Assembly: GCA_024698065.1 (NCBI GenBank)
Contig: JAILRR010000041.1
Location: 1-9,424 of the forward strand
DNA from: Bacilli bacterium
GTDB lineage: Bacteria > Bacillota_I > Bacilli_A > RFN20 > CAG-826
Length of the DNA: 9,424 nt
Reading direction: 5' to 3'
Below, one piece after another: positions 1 to 7,243 of the stretch (position 1 is the first letter of the stretch; each line of letters starts with the position of its first letter). The position numbers and the translations under genes are program-made. Under the pieces are notes generated by a model that was not told the origin of the DNA, searched no databases, and worked only from the letters and a program-made list of their open reading frames with translations.

Positions 1-1665
1 ATCTCTTTCCCTTTATATAAAGGAAGGACGATGGCCATCGTCGGTGAGTCTGGCTCTGGAAAATCCGTCACTTCCAAGGCCATCCTTGGCATCTTGGCCA
101 ACAACAAAATCGTCGAAGACGGTCAGATCATCTATGATGGCAAAGACCTTCTTAAGATCTCTGAGGAAGAATTCACCAAACTGAGAGGCGTCAAGATCTC
201 GATGATCTTCCAAGACCCTCTCTCTTCCCTCAACCCAATCATGATCGTCGGCAAACAGCTTACCGAGGCTATGGTCTTGAAGCACAAAGCCGACAAGAAA
301 GAGGCCATCAAAGTCCTTAAGACCATCAATGGCCTTCTCTCCATCACCGATAAAGCTGAGACCGAACGTCTCATCAAGTACACTGAGGAAACCCCAAAGG
401 AGACCTCAATCGACCTCTCTGAGTACGAAACCCTCTTTGAGGACACCCTCAAAAGAGAAATCAAGAAGCAGGCTGATAACATCAACCTCACCCTCCCAAT
501 GATCAAAGAGATCGTGGCAGGGGGCTTCTCTGACCTTGCCAAATGCGAGGAAGCCTTCAAGAAGACCTTCAAGCCTCTTGCTTCATGCGAGCTTGGAATC
601 GCTATCGAAAAGGATAACGACCTCAGCGTCTTCCCAACCATCGTCACCGACTTCTGCAAATCCGCTAAGCTCGCAAAGAAGCTTATCGAACAACGTGATG
701 CCTATATGGCGAAATATAACGTCAAGGACTTCTATGATCTCCCTGCCGATATCCGCGCCAAACTCCGTGAGGTCATCACCACCCCAGAAGCCTATAGCGA
801 AAAGCTTGAAGCTGCGACTAAGACCCTTATCGCCCACCTCGAGAAAATCAACCAGAAGAGCGACGATGAGAGGATCAAACTTGGCGCAGAAATCATGAAG
901 AGATATGCTGACGCCGTTGTTGTTTCTAAGAGTGAGCTCACGAAAAACGAGGCCAAGCATCGTGCCGTCAGAATGCTCCAGGAAGTCGGCATCAGAGACG
1001 CTGAGAAGCGTTACTCCCAATACCCATTCGAACTCTCTGGCGGCATGAGACAACGTATCGTCATCGCAATCGCTTTATGCTCTAGCCCAGAAATCCTTAT
1101 CTGCGACGAGCCAACGACCGCTCTTGACGTTACCATCCAGTCTCAGATCCTTGAACTCATCAACAAGCTCAAGAAAGAGAAGAACCTCTCCATCGTCTTC
1201 ATCACCCATGACCTTGGTGTCGTCGCCAATATGGCGGACGATATCGCCGTCATGTACGCTGGCAAGATCGTTGAGCAAGGCACTGCCGAAGACATCTTCT
1301 ACGATCCTCGCCATCCATATACCTGGGCCCTTCTTGGCTCAGTCCCAGACCTTGAGACCAAAGAGAAGCTCAATGCCATCCCAGGTACCCCACCGAACAT
1401 GCTTATCCCTGCTAAGGGCGATGCCTTCACGCCGCGTAACATGAACGCCCTTGAAGTCGATAGCCTTTATCAGCCGCCTTTCTTCGATATCTCCGAGACC
1501 CACAAAGTGGCTACTTGGAACGTCGATGAGAGAGCCCCAGAGATCAGAGCTCCTGAAATTGTCGTCAAGCGTATCGCAAGCGCTCTCAAAGAGCACCCAG
1601 AATTCGCTCCTAAAGCGACGAACATGAAGAACTCGATTCTCAATTACATCAAGGAGGTCAAATAA
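1..1665 (+). CDS. oppD: Oligopeptide ABC transporter ATPase, OppD/AmiE-like (5' end outside window)
   Basis: One of the two cytoplasmic ATPases that power oligopeptide import. The frame is open to base 1 and its first codons (ISFPLYKGRT) match the strand just before Walker A in OppD, so the start lies upstream; the ATG at 31 is internal. Visible motifs are Walker A GESGSGKS (43-66), Q-loop Gln (211-213), signature LSGGMRQ (1033-1053), Walker B ICDEP with catalytic Glu at 1108-1110, and H-loop His (1207-1209). The Q-loop lies about 274 residues before the signature, against roughly 60-70 in ordinary OppD, so about 200 extra residues (roughly bases 330-930), charged and apparently helical, sit in the helical subdomain. 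The C-terminal peptide-transporter tail has the AmiE form (GDAFTPRN, HKVATW), without the cysteines of the Fe-S type. AAGGAGG at its 3' end serves the next gene. OppD identity is very likely; the substrate (oligo- versus dipeptide) is inferred. Confidence 0.93.
   Translation: MSFPLYKGRTMAIVGESGSGKSVTSKAILGILANNKIVEDGQIIYDGKDLLKISEEEFTKLRGVKISMIFQDPLSSLNPIMIVGKQLTEAMVLKHKADKKEAIKVLKTINGLLSITDKAETERLIKYTEETPKETSIDLSEYETLFEDTLKREIKKQADNINLTLPMIKEIVAGGFSDLAKCEEAFKKTFKPLASCELGIAIEKDNDLSVFPTIVTDFCKSAKLAKKLIEQRDAYMAKYNVKDFYDLPADIRAKLREVITTPEAYSEKLEAATKTLIAHLEKINQKSDDERIKLGAEIMKRYADAVVVSKSELTKNEAKHRAVRMLQEVGIRDAEKRYSQYPFELSGGMRQRIVIAIALCSSPEILICDEPTTALDVTIQSQILELINKLKKEKNLSIVFITHDLGVVANMADDIAVMYAGKIVEQGTAEDIFYDPRHPYTWALLGSVPDLETKEKLNAIPGTPPNMLIPAKGDAFTPRNMNALEVDSLYQPPFFDISETHKVATWNVDERAPEIRAPEIVVKRIASALKEHPEFAPKATNMKNSILNYIKEVK
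1651..1657 (+). promoter_or_regulatory. Ribosome binding site of the oppF-like gene
   Basis: AAGGAGG lies inside the last codons of the oppD-like gene, 10 bases before the ATG at 1668. The oppD stop (TAA, 1663-1665) falls between the site and that start, so translation of the two ATPases is probably coupled. Confidence 0.85.
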
Positions 1666-1667
1666 CG

Positions 1668-2996
1668 ATGCCAGAAACAAAGAAAAAAGCCGCCTCGATG
1701 AAAAAAACTCCTGTTAAAGAGGCTCCAGTCGAAGAGTCCTTCGCCAAGAAGGTCAACTACGACGAGTCGGAGAAGCTTCTTGAACTCAAGCACGTCAAAC
1801 AGTACTTCCGTTTCAAGAACAGCGAAGTCAAATACCTCAAAGCCGTCCATGACGTCTCCTTCGACGTCTATAAAGGCGAGGTCTTCGGCCTTGTCGGTGA
1901 GTCAGGATGCGGCAAAACCACAACAGGTCGCGACATCCTTCGCTTATACCCAATCACTTCTGGTGACATCTATATGGAAGGCGTGAGAATCTCCGCCGGC
2001 ACTAGATGGAACGAGAAAGAGATCAAGTGGACGAATATCCGCGCCAAAGACGCGATCAAAGAGCTTGAAGCGGAGAAATCCGATCTTGCTTCCGACTCCC
2101 CAGAAATGGAGAGAATCAACAAGAAGATCGAGGAAATCAAAGCCAACGTAGAGAAAGTCAGACAAGAGCAGATGGAGAAGATCCGCGCTGCCCATTATGA
2201 CAACAAGCACGTCAATGAACACCTTGCCGCCCACGAGATTGAGAAAGTGAACGCGGAATATGAGGACCATGATTCCCCTGAATACAAAGCCGCTCTCGCT
2301 GAGGCTAAGCGTACGACCCTTTCCCATAAGGTTCAGATGATCTTCCAAGATCCAATCGCTTCCCTCAACCCTCGTATGACCGTCCGTAACATCATCGCGG
2401 AAGGTCTCATCATCAATGGCGTCAAAGATAAGGCCTACATCGACAACGAGGTCAACCGTGTCCTCAAGCTTGTCGGCCTTGTCCCTGAACACGCGACCCG
2501 TTATCCACACGAATTCAGCGGTGGCCAGCGTCAGCGTATCGGCATTGCCCGCGCCATCATCATGAAGCCTGAACTCATCGTCGCCGATGAGCCAGTCTCC
2601 GCTCTTGATGTCTCCGTCCAAGCCCAGGTCATCAACCTTCTTAACGAATTAAGAAACAACCTTGGCCTCACCATCATCTTCATTGCCCACAACTTAAGCG
2701 TTGTTAAGTACTTCTGCGACAGAATCGCTGTTATGTACTATGGCAACATCGTTGAGCTTGCTTCTAGCGATGAGCTCTTCGCCCATCCGCTTCACCCGTA
2801 TACCAAATCGCTCCTCTCCGCGGTCCCATTCCCTGACCCAATCGTCGAGAAAAACAGGACCCGTATCATCTATAACCCAATGACGGATCACGATTACTCG
2901 AAACAAGAACCAACCTATCGTGAAATCGTCCCAGGTCACTTCGTCAGATGCAACGACGAAGAGGAGAAGAGGTATCTTGAGGAACTCAAAAAATGA
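1668..2996 (+). CDS. oppF: Oligopeptide ABC transporter ATPase, OppF/AmiF-like, with insertion
   Basis: The second ATPase of the peptide importer, expected to form a heterodimer with the OppD-like protein under the permeases. Of its 442 residues, the first 34 or so are a Lys/Glu-rich extension. ABC motifs are Walker A GESGCGKT (77-84), Q-loop Gln227, signature FSGGQRQR (283-290), Walker B VADEP with Glu308, and H-loop His341. The residue after that His is Asn (AHNLSVV), where Asp is usual. Walker A to Q-loop spans about 143 residues against some 45 in typical OppF; the extra residues, about 112-215, are Glu/Lys-rich and probably coiled coil. The tail (PGHFVRCNDEE) is the AmiF form. It starts two bases after the oppD stop, and its TGA stop overlaps the next ATG (ATGA), so it lies mid-operon. 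This TGA stop also argues against genetic code 4. The family call is very secure. Confidence 0.94.
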   Translation: MPETKKKAASMKKTPVKEAPVEESFAKKVNYDESEKLLELKHVKQYFRFKNSEVKYLKAVHDVSFDVYKGEVFGLVGESGCGKTTTGRDILRLYPITSGDIYMEGVRISAGTRWNEKEIKWTNIRAKDAIKELEAEKSDLASDSPEMERINKKIEEIKANVEKVRQEQMEKIRAAHYDNKHVNEHLAAHEIEKVNAEYEDHDSPEYKAALAEAKRTTLSHKVQMIFQDPIASLNPRMTVRNIIAEGLIINGVKDKAYIDNEVNRVLKLVGLVPEHATRYPHEFSGGQRQRIGIARAIIMKPELIVADEPVSALDVSVQAQVINLLNELRNNLGLTIIFIAHNLSVVKYFCDRIAVMYYGNIVELASSDELFAHPLHPYTKSLLSAVPFPDPIVEKNRTRIIYNPMTDHDYSKQEPTYREIVPGHFVRCNDEEEKRYLEELKK

Positions 2997-3457
2997 GCAA
3001 GATCCCGGTAGCGGGGGAGAGCTTCCATCCTGAAGAACAGCTTAAAGCCCGCTTCAAAAGGAATCTCATCATCTCGCTTGTGGCCTTGACCCTCTTAGGA
3101 GGGCTTATCGCCCTCATTGAGTATTTCTCAATCAGAAATGCCGTGAAGAGCCAACTCGCTCTTCATCTCCTTGGAGACGCATTCGGATTAAGCGGGCTCC
3201 TAGGATTCGCCGGCTTTGGACTAGGCTATGTCTCTTCCAAAGGCGCCTTCGACCTTCTTGCCTATTCGGTGAAGCTTGTTGTCCTCAACATCTTCGCCCC
3301 AAAATGGAGGAAGGCCAATTACCCAAAGACCTATTACGACTACAAGGTCATCAAAGACCATGAGGAACGTAAGGCGGTCTTCCCACTCCTATGGGTATCG
3401 CTAGCCTTCTTGGCGGTAGGAGTGACAATCATCATCATTTATTCGAATCTCATATAA
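2993..3457 (+). CDS. Small integral membrane protein, DUF3899-like
   Basis: A 154-residue membrane protein of unknown function. Hydrophobic segments lie at about 23-45, 60-80 and 130-150, with a basic loop (APKWRKANYPK) and a Tyr-rich stretch between the second and third. The central part, with G-L-S-G-L-L then GYVSSKGAFDLLAYS, resembles the Gly-rich helix and 'GxFD...Y' motif I associate with DUF3899 proteins of Bacillota; this was judged by eye, not by search. The start overlaps the oppF stop as ATGA and is preceded by GAGGAA at 2979-2984, which supports it. The next gene follows after 18 bases. Position inside the peptide-transport operon suggests an accessory or assembly role for the importer, but nothing in the sequence shows an activity. 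Confidence 0.8.
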   Translation: MSKIPVAGESFHPEEQLKARFKRNLIISLVALTLLGGLIALIEYFSIRNAVKSQLALHLLGDAFGLSGLLGFAGFGLGYVSSKGAFDLLAYSVKLVVLNIFAPKWRKANYPKTYYDYKVIKDHEERKAVFPLLWVSLAFLAVGVTIIIIYSNLI

Positions 3458-3460
3458 GAG

Positions 3461-3467
3461 AAAGGAG
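3461..3467 (+). promoter_or_regulatory. Ribosome binding site of the M6 protease gene
   Basis: AAAGGAG ends 8 bases before the ATG at 3476. It supports the start that gives a complete lipoprotein signal peptide. Confidence 0.8.
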
Positions 3468-3475
3468 AAAACACC

Positions 3476-5221
3476 ATGAACAAGAAACTATTAGTCGTCT
3501 CGATTGCCATGACTGCGATCTGTCTCACTGGATGCGTCACGCCACCAGATGAGAGCAGTCCAGCCACTGAATCTTCATCTGTGGCGCCAGGAAGCTCCAC
3601 CGAGACAGAAGCTGATATCACCAATGCCGATCTTCCAAGAGGCGTCACTACCTATACCGCCGCGGATGGCACAACCCATAACCTTAACCGCGCCGAGATT
3701 TTCAAAGCCTCTGGCGTTCCTCACGTCAATTCTCAACCAGAGAATGGCAAGAAACAGAAACTTCTCGTCAATCCTATCCGTTTCCAAAAAGACCAATCTG
3801 ACAATAGAGACACCATCGTCGCTGATGACGCCCTCCTTCAGAAAATCACCAAAGCCTTCACTGCTTCCGATGAGGAACTCAAACAACTTGCGGGAAGCGA
3901 AATCTTCTCCGTTCAGAGTTTCTATGAGAAGTCTTCCTTTGGAAAAGGCGCTTTCGATGTCGTCGTTCTCCCATGCTGGGTTGATTATAGTGGCACCCCA
4001 ACCGAGTTCAGGAATGCCGCTAAGGATGGCGGTGGCGCTTTAGCTTCCGAGTACCTCAAAACTTGGTACAACACCGAATATAACAAAACCAACCATGGCT
4101 TATTGGGTGCGAATTGGCAGTATACCTGGAAAGATTTCGACAGTGACAATGATGGCTTCATCGATCTTGTCTGGAATGTCTACGCCTATCCACAGACTGA
4201 AAACAGCACTGAATTCTGGTGGGCTTATGTCACTTATACTGGCGATGAACCAAGTTTTACGAGCCCTAACGTTCAGACCTTAGCTTTCGCTTCCACGAAC
4301 TTCATGACAGCCAAGTTCAATGGCTATGACACCCATACCTTCATCCATGAAACCGGGCACACCTATGGCGTTCTCGATTACTACGACTACAACAATGTCT
4401 GGAAACCAATGGGTGGCGTCGATTATATGGATCACAACCTTGGCGATCACTGCGCATTCACCAAATTCCATTATGGTTGGGTCAATCCATGGGTCATCAA
4501 GGAAGATATGCTCGAAGGTGGCAAAGTCGCTGAGATCACCTTAAGAACCACAACCACCTCTGGTGATTGCTTGGTCCTTGCTTCGCCAAACTACAACATG
4601 ACCGCCTTCGACGAATTCATGATGGTCGAGCTCATGGGTCCTCATGGCCTTGCTGAGCGTGACTATAAGAGCGGTTATGAAGGAATCACCAAAGGCTACA
4701 CCGTCGATGGACTTAGAATCACCCACGTCGATAACCGTATGTGGAGAAACAACCATGACGAATGGATCTCTGATCCTAATGATTTAGGAAGAAATGGCGG
4801 TGAGGTCAGAAACACCAACTCCCATGGCGGACGTGCTGGAAACCGTTTGGATATGGACTTCTGGCCAAATGCGGACGGAACAGCCAAGCAGTACTTCACA
4901 CAGCTCTCCTTAATGGATAGCTCCAATATCGAGCAGAACTGGACGAACACTCCAAACTTCACTGCTGATAACGGCACCCTCTTCAAACAGGGTCAGCGTT
5001 TCAACCTTGGACCTAAGACCGCTTGGGCTAAGACCTTCATGCCAAGTGGAACCAATCTCTGGAACAAAGCCAAGACCATCACCGGTTGGGATGGCTTAGA
5101 CAAGCAGCGTTTCACCATCGATGAGAATTGCACCTTCAACTACTACCTTAAGGTCAAGAGCATTGTCAAAGATGCCGAGTATGGCGCTGTTGCGACTATC
5201 GAGATCAAACTCGACAACTAG
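3476..5221 (+). CDS. Secreted M6-family zinc metalloprotease lipoprotein
   Basis: A surface-anchored protease of the immune inhibitor A (M6) type, 581 residues. A lipoprotein signal peptide (basic MNKK, hydrophobic core, lipobox LTGC with Cys20 as lipid anchor) is followed by a Ser/Thr/Pro/Glu-rich tether (about 21-50). The catalytic domain shows FYEKSSFGK, typical of early M6 sequence, then an Asp-rich loop DSDNDGFID (222-230) that fits calcium binding. The zinc motif HETGHTYGVLD has ligands His291, His295 and probably Asp301, with Glu292 as catalytic base, and YMDHN follows with a Met-turn residue at Met318. The last 240 residues look beta-rich and may assist substrate binding. All catalytic residues are intact. 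It is the last gene of the operon, directly before a terminator. Linkage to peptide-import ATPases suggests it produces peptides for uptake; a role against host proteins, as for other M6 enzymes, is possible but unshown. Confidence 0.92.
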   Translation: MNKKLLVVSIAMTAICLTGCVTPPDESSPATESSSVAPGSSTETEADITNADLPRGVTTYTAADGTTHNLNRAEIFKASGVPHVNSQPENGKKQKLLVNPIRFQKDQSDNRDTIVADDALLQKITKAFTASDEELKQLAGSEIFSVQSFYEKSSFGKGAFDVVVLPCWVDYSGTPTEFRNAAKDGGGALASEYLKTWYNTEYNKTNHGLLGANWQYTWKDFDSDNDGFIDLVWNVYAYPQTENSTEFWWAYVTYTGDEPSFTSPNVQTLAFASTNFMTAKFNGYDTHTFIHETGHTYGVLDYYDYNNVWKPMGGVDYMDHNLGDHCAFTKFHYGWVNPWVIKEDMLEGGKVAEITLRTTTTSGDCLVLASPNYNMTAFDEFMMVELMGPHGLAERDYKSGYEGITKGYTVDGLRITHVDNRMWRNNHDEWISDPNDLGRNGGEVRNTNSHGGRAGNRLDMDFWPNADGTAKQYFTQLSLMDSSNIEQNWTNTPNFTADNGTLFKQGQRFNLGPKTAWAKTFMPSGTNLWNKAKTITGWDGLDKQRFTIDENCTFNYYLKVKSIVKDAEYGAVATIEIKLDN

Positions 5222-5237
5222 CCTTTAACAAAAAATT

Positions 5238-5263
5238 AAGCCCTGTTTTGCAGGGCTTTTTTT
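5238..5263 (+). terminator. Rho-independent terminator, probably two-way
   Basis: An eight-base-pair stem (AAGCCCTG with CAGGGCTT, loop TTTTG) is followed by seven T on the + strand, 16 bases after the M6 gene stop. On the - strand the same stem is followed by AATTTTTTG, so it can also end the convergent ATPase gene whose stop is at 5283-5285. Confidence 0.92.
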
Positions 5264-5282
5264 GATTTTGATGAAGGGGTTA

Positions 5283-6332
5283 TTAATAGTCAAATTCTCT
5301 GTTTGCCAAGATGAATTCTTTGAAACGAGGGAGCGCAAAGGAGATTTCGCCCCAACCTGATTTGGTTATGATGCCTTTTTTGAGGAGCTTATTTCTATAT
5401 TGTGAGATGCTTTCTTTGCTTGTTCCGACGGCTTTCATGATGTCTGCGATCTTTCCTTCTTTGAGATCGGCTAAAGCATCAACAATCCTTTTTTCGTTGT
5501 AAGGAAGATCGAAGTAGATTTTCTCATAGACATACTCACGTAGTTTGGCATCGAACTCCTTCAAGATCCCTTCGTCCAATTTGGTTTTGCCACTTTCAAA
5601 GAAAACGTAACCAAGGACTTGATAGGCAAAGGCATAACCGTTGGTGAGTTTTGCCATTTTAACGGCCTCTTCTCTATTGACCTTGAGCGTCTCTTCAAAA
5701 GAATCCGCAATACTGACTAGACTCAGTGCCCTGATGCTTGTGCTTGGGGCTCGGTATAAGAAGGTGAGGGATTTCTCATTCTGAAGGCTTCGGACATTTT
5801 CATATAAACCTGTCATAAGCAAGTAAAGAGGATAATCCTTCCTTATGAAAATCTGATATTGTTGCACGAAAGTCTTAACGTTTTGGTTGTTTGAGATATC
5901 GTCGATGCAAATAAGAACCTTTTTGCCTTTCTTCTTAATGACCTCGAACATTTGTTCAAGAAGGGTGACGACGTTTGAGACCGGTTTTTCCCCAGAGAGG
6001 CTTATTGAAAGGCCTTGGAAGGAGAAGCTGAATTCCTTCTTAAGGAAATGGAATTTCATGTTGGCTTGTTCGTAAACGCTGCTAGCGAGGTATTCAAGCA
6101 TATCGGTTTCTGGATTAAGTTCCACAACAACCCAGTCTTTGAGCGCAGAGAAATATTTGCTCAATCTTGTTAGCATAACAGTCTTTCCAGAACCTCTTAC
6201 ACCGGTTATAAGTTCAGCTACCGCGGTTGTAGAATCAGACAGGAAAGAGTCTTTGATCGAATCAAACTGACCCGAATTAGAAATCAATGATTTTGGTTCT
6301 TTGCCAAACATTAATGTGAAAGGGTTGCTCAT
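5283..6332 (-). CDS. Orphan AAA/STAND-like ATPase with C-terminal winged helix
   Basis: A 349-residue P-loop ATPase with no signal peptide or membrane segment. The N-terminus (NPFTLMFGKEP) resembles a group of Bacillota/Actinobacteria ATPases beginning 'NPFTPxFGxxP'. It carries Walker A GVRGSGKT (44-51), Walker B VLICIDD (139-145) and a possible sensor-1 Thr174 in LLMTGLYEN. Residues about 275-340 look like a winged helix (IADIMKAVGTSKESISQYRNK then a short hairpin). This layout recalls Orc1/Cdc6-like and 'archaeal ATPase' STAND proteins, whose roles in bacteria are mostly unknown. The ATG is preceded by GGAGG at 6341-6345, 8 bases away, supporting the start. It stands alone, divergent from the sugar kinase, and ends next to the shared terminator. 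ATP binding is well supported. DNA binding, regulation, or a role in defence or a toxin-antitoxin-like module are guesses. Confidence 0.85.
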   Translation of the reverse strand: MSNPFTLMFGKEPKSLISNSGQFDSIKDSFLSDSTTAVAELITGVRGSGKTVMLTRLSKYFSALKDWVVVELNPETDMLEYLASSVYEQANMKFHFLKKEFSFSFQGLSISLSGEKPVSNVVTLLEQMFEVIKKKGKKVLICIDDISNNQNVKTFVQQYQIFIRKDYPLYLLMTGLYENVRSLQNEKSLTFLYRAPSTSIRALSLVSIADSFEETLKVNREEAVKMAKLTNGYAFAYQVLGYVFFESGKTKLDEGILKEFDAKLREYVYEKIYFDLPYNEKRIVDALADLKEGKIADIMKAVGTSKESISQYRNKLLKKGIITKSGWGEISFALPRFKEFILANREFDY

Positions 6333-6340
6333 GTCTGTTT

Positions 6341-6345
6341 CCTCC
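6341..6345 (-). promoter_or_regulatory. Ribosome binding site of the ATPase gene
   Basis: GGAGG on the - strand, 8 bases before the ATG that begins at 6332. It fixes the start of the ATPase gene and contrasts with the divergent kinase gene, which has no such site. Confidence 0.85.
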
Positions 6346-6360
6346 GTTTTTATACTTTTT

Positions 6361-6389
6361 TTGTTTTCCTATCCTCTTTTTGCTACTAT
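6361..6389 (+). promoter_or_regulatory. Extended -10 promoter of the PfkB kinase gene
   Basis: A -35-like TTGTTT (6361-6366), a 17-base spacer ending in TGC, and a -10 TACTAT (6384-6389) make a sigma-A-type promoter with an extended -10. Transcription would begin at about 6395-6398, almost at the ATG at 6399. On the other strand the overlapping bases 6385-6390 read TATAGT, which could be the -10 of the divergent ATPase gene, though no good -35 goes with it. Confidence 0.6.
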
Positions 6390-6398
6390 AGCGGTGCT

Positions 6399-7220
6399 AT
6401 GATCCTTTCGGTCGGAGAGATATTAATCGATGTCATTGAAGGAGTCTCCAAAGTTGGAGGTGCGCCTTTCAATGTGGCAGTCAATGCTTCCAGCTTAGGA
6501 GGAGATGTCTCTTTCGTTGGATCAATCGGAAAAGATGAAGAAGGGGAGTTCCTTAAGAACTTTGCTTCGTCTTTTGAATTCAACACCCTCATTCTTAAAG
6601 AAGATATGAATAGGAAAACAACCAAAGCCATCGTTGAGCTTAAGGATGGGGAAAGGTCTTTCAGATTTGAAAGGAATAACACCGCAGACGCATATCTCCC
6701 TTTGATTGATGATTCTCTTCTTTCTAAGAGTGACATCATCCATATAGGCTCCCTTCCTCTTTCAATCAAGGAAGGAAAGGAACACATCCTCTCCTTGATC
6801 GATAAGGCCCATAAGATGAATAAGAAGATATCTTTCGATATCAATTTCAGAAGTGATATCTATCCTTCTATCGATAAAGCAATTGAGATATCGAAAAGGA
6901 TCGCTCTCCTTTCTGATATCGTCAAACTCTCAGAAAATGAGATATCTCTTCTTGGGGAAAGATTCGTCAAAGAGGAACTCAAAGATAAGATGGTCTTCAT
7001 CACCTTAGGGGCAAAAGGCTCAATGTGCTCTTACAAAGGGAAAGACGTTTTCGTGAAGAGTGAGCCAATCAAACCAATAGACACGACAGGGGCAGGCGAC
7101 GCCTTCATGGGCGCGGTCCTTTATAAGTTAGATAAAGAGAAAGAACCGAATATGGAAGAAGTGCTTTCTTTTGCGAATAAGGTCGCTAGAGAATGCTGCC
7201 TCCGTCTTGGGGCGATATAA
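6399..7220 (+). CDS. PfkB-family carbohydrate kinase, probable fructokinase
   Basis: A cytoplasmic ribokinase-fold kinase that transfers phosphate from ATP to a sugar, most likely fructose to fructose 6-phosphate. At 273 residues it is at the short end for the family but complete. The N-terminus MILSVGEILIDVI is typical of fructokinase-like members and supports this ATG. PfkB signature 1 is seen at GGAPFNVAVN (20-29) and GSIGKDEEG (41-49), FDINFR at 146-151, KLSENE at 176-181, ITLGAKGS at 201-208, and signature 2 DTTGAGDAF (228-236) contains the anion hole and catalytic base Asp234. No Shine-Dalgarno sequence precedes the ATG and the promoter sits directly upstream, so the mRNA is probably leaderless. 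No sugar transporter or glycosidase is adjacent, so the substrate rests on sequence resemblance alone; another PfkB sugar is possible. Confidence 0.9.
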   Translation: MILSVGEILIDVIEGVSKVGGAPFNVAVNASSLGGDVSFVGSIGKDEEGEFLKNFASSFEFNTLILKEDMNRKTTKAIVELKDGERSFRFERNNTADAYLPLIDDSLLSKSDIIHIGSLPLSIKEGKEHILSLIDKAHKMNKKISFDINFRSDIYPSIDKAIEISKRIALLSDIVKLSENEISLLGERFVKEELKDKMVFITLGAKGSMCSYKGKDVFVKSEPIKPIDTTGAGDAFMGAVLYKLDKEKEPNMEEVLSFANKVARECCLRLGAI

Positions 7221-7243
7221 ATACAAAACAATGTTTCTTTGAT

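Noticed and set aside
31..33. ATG at 31 as the start of the oppD-like gene
   Set aside because: It falls within the Walker A strand. The frame upstream to base 1 encodes sequence expected in OppD, and a protein starting here would lack the first strands of the nucleotide-binding domain.
132..1053. Overlapping - strand frames opposite the OppD insertion (132-659 and 583-1053)
   Set aside because: Same codon-bias effect. The + strand frame continues without break from Walker A to the signature and has normal codon use through the insert.
1944..2621. Open frame of 225 codons on the - strand inside the oppF-like gene
   Set aside because: It lies fully opposite a strongly supported ABC ATPase. 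The genes here rarely use TTA, CTA and TCA codons, which removes stops from the opposite strand; the translated product has no recognisable motif and no ribosome binding site was seen.
6386..6844. Open frame of 152 codons on the - strand opposite the kinase gene
   Set aside because: It is opposite a complete PfkB kinase with all signatures and would overlap the divergent promoter; its translation resembles no family.
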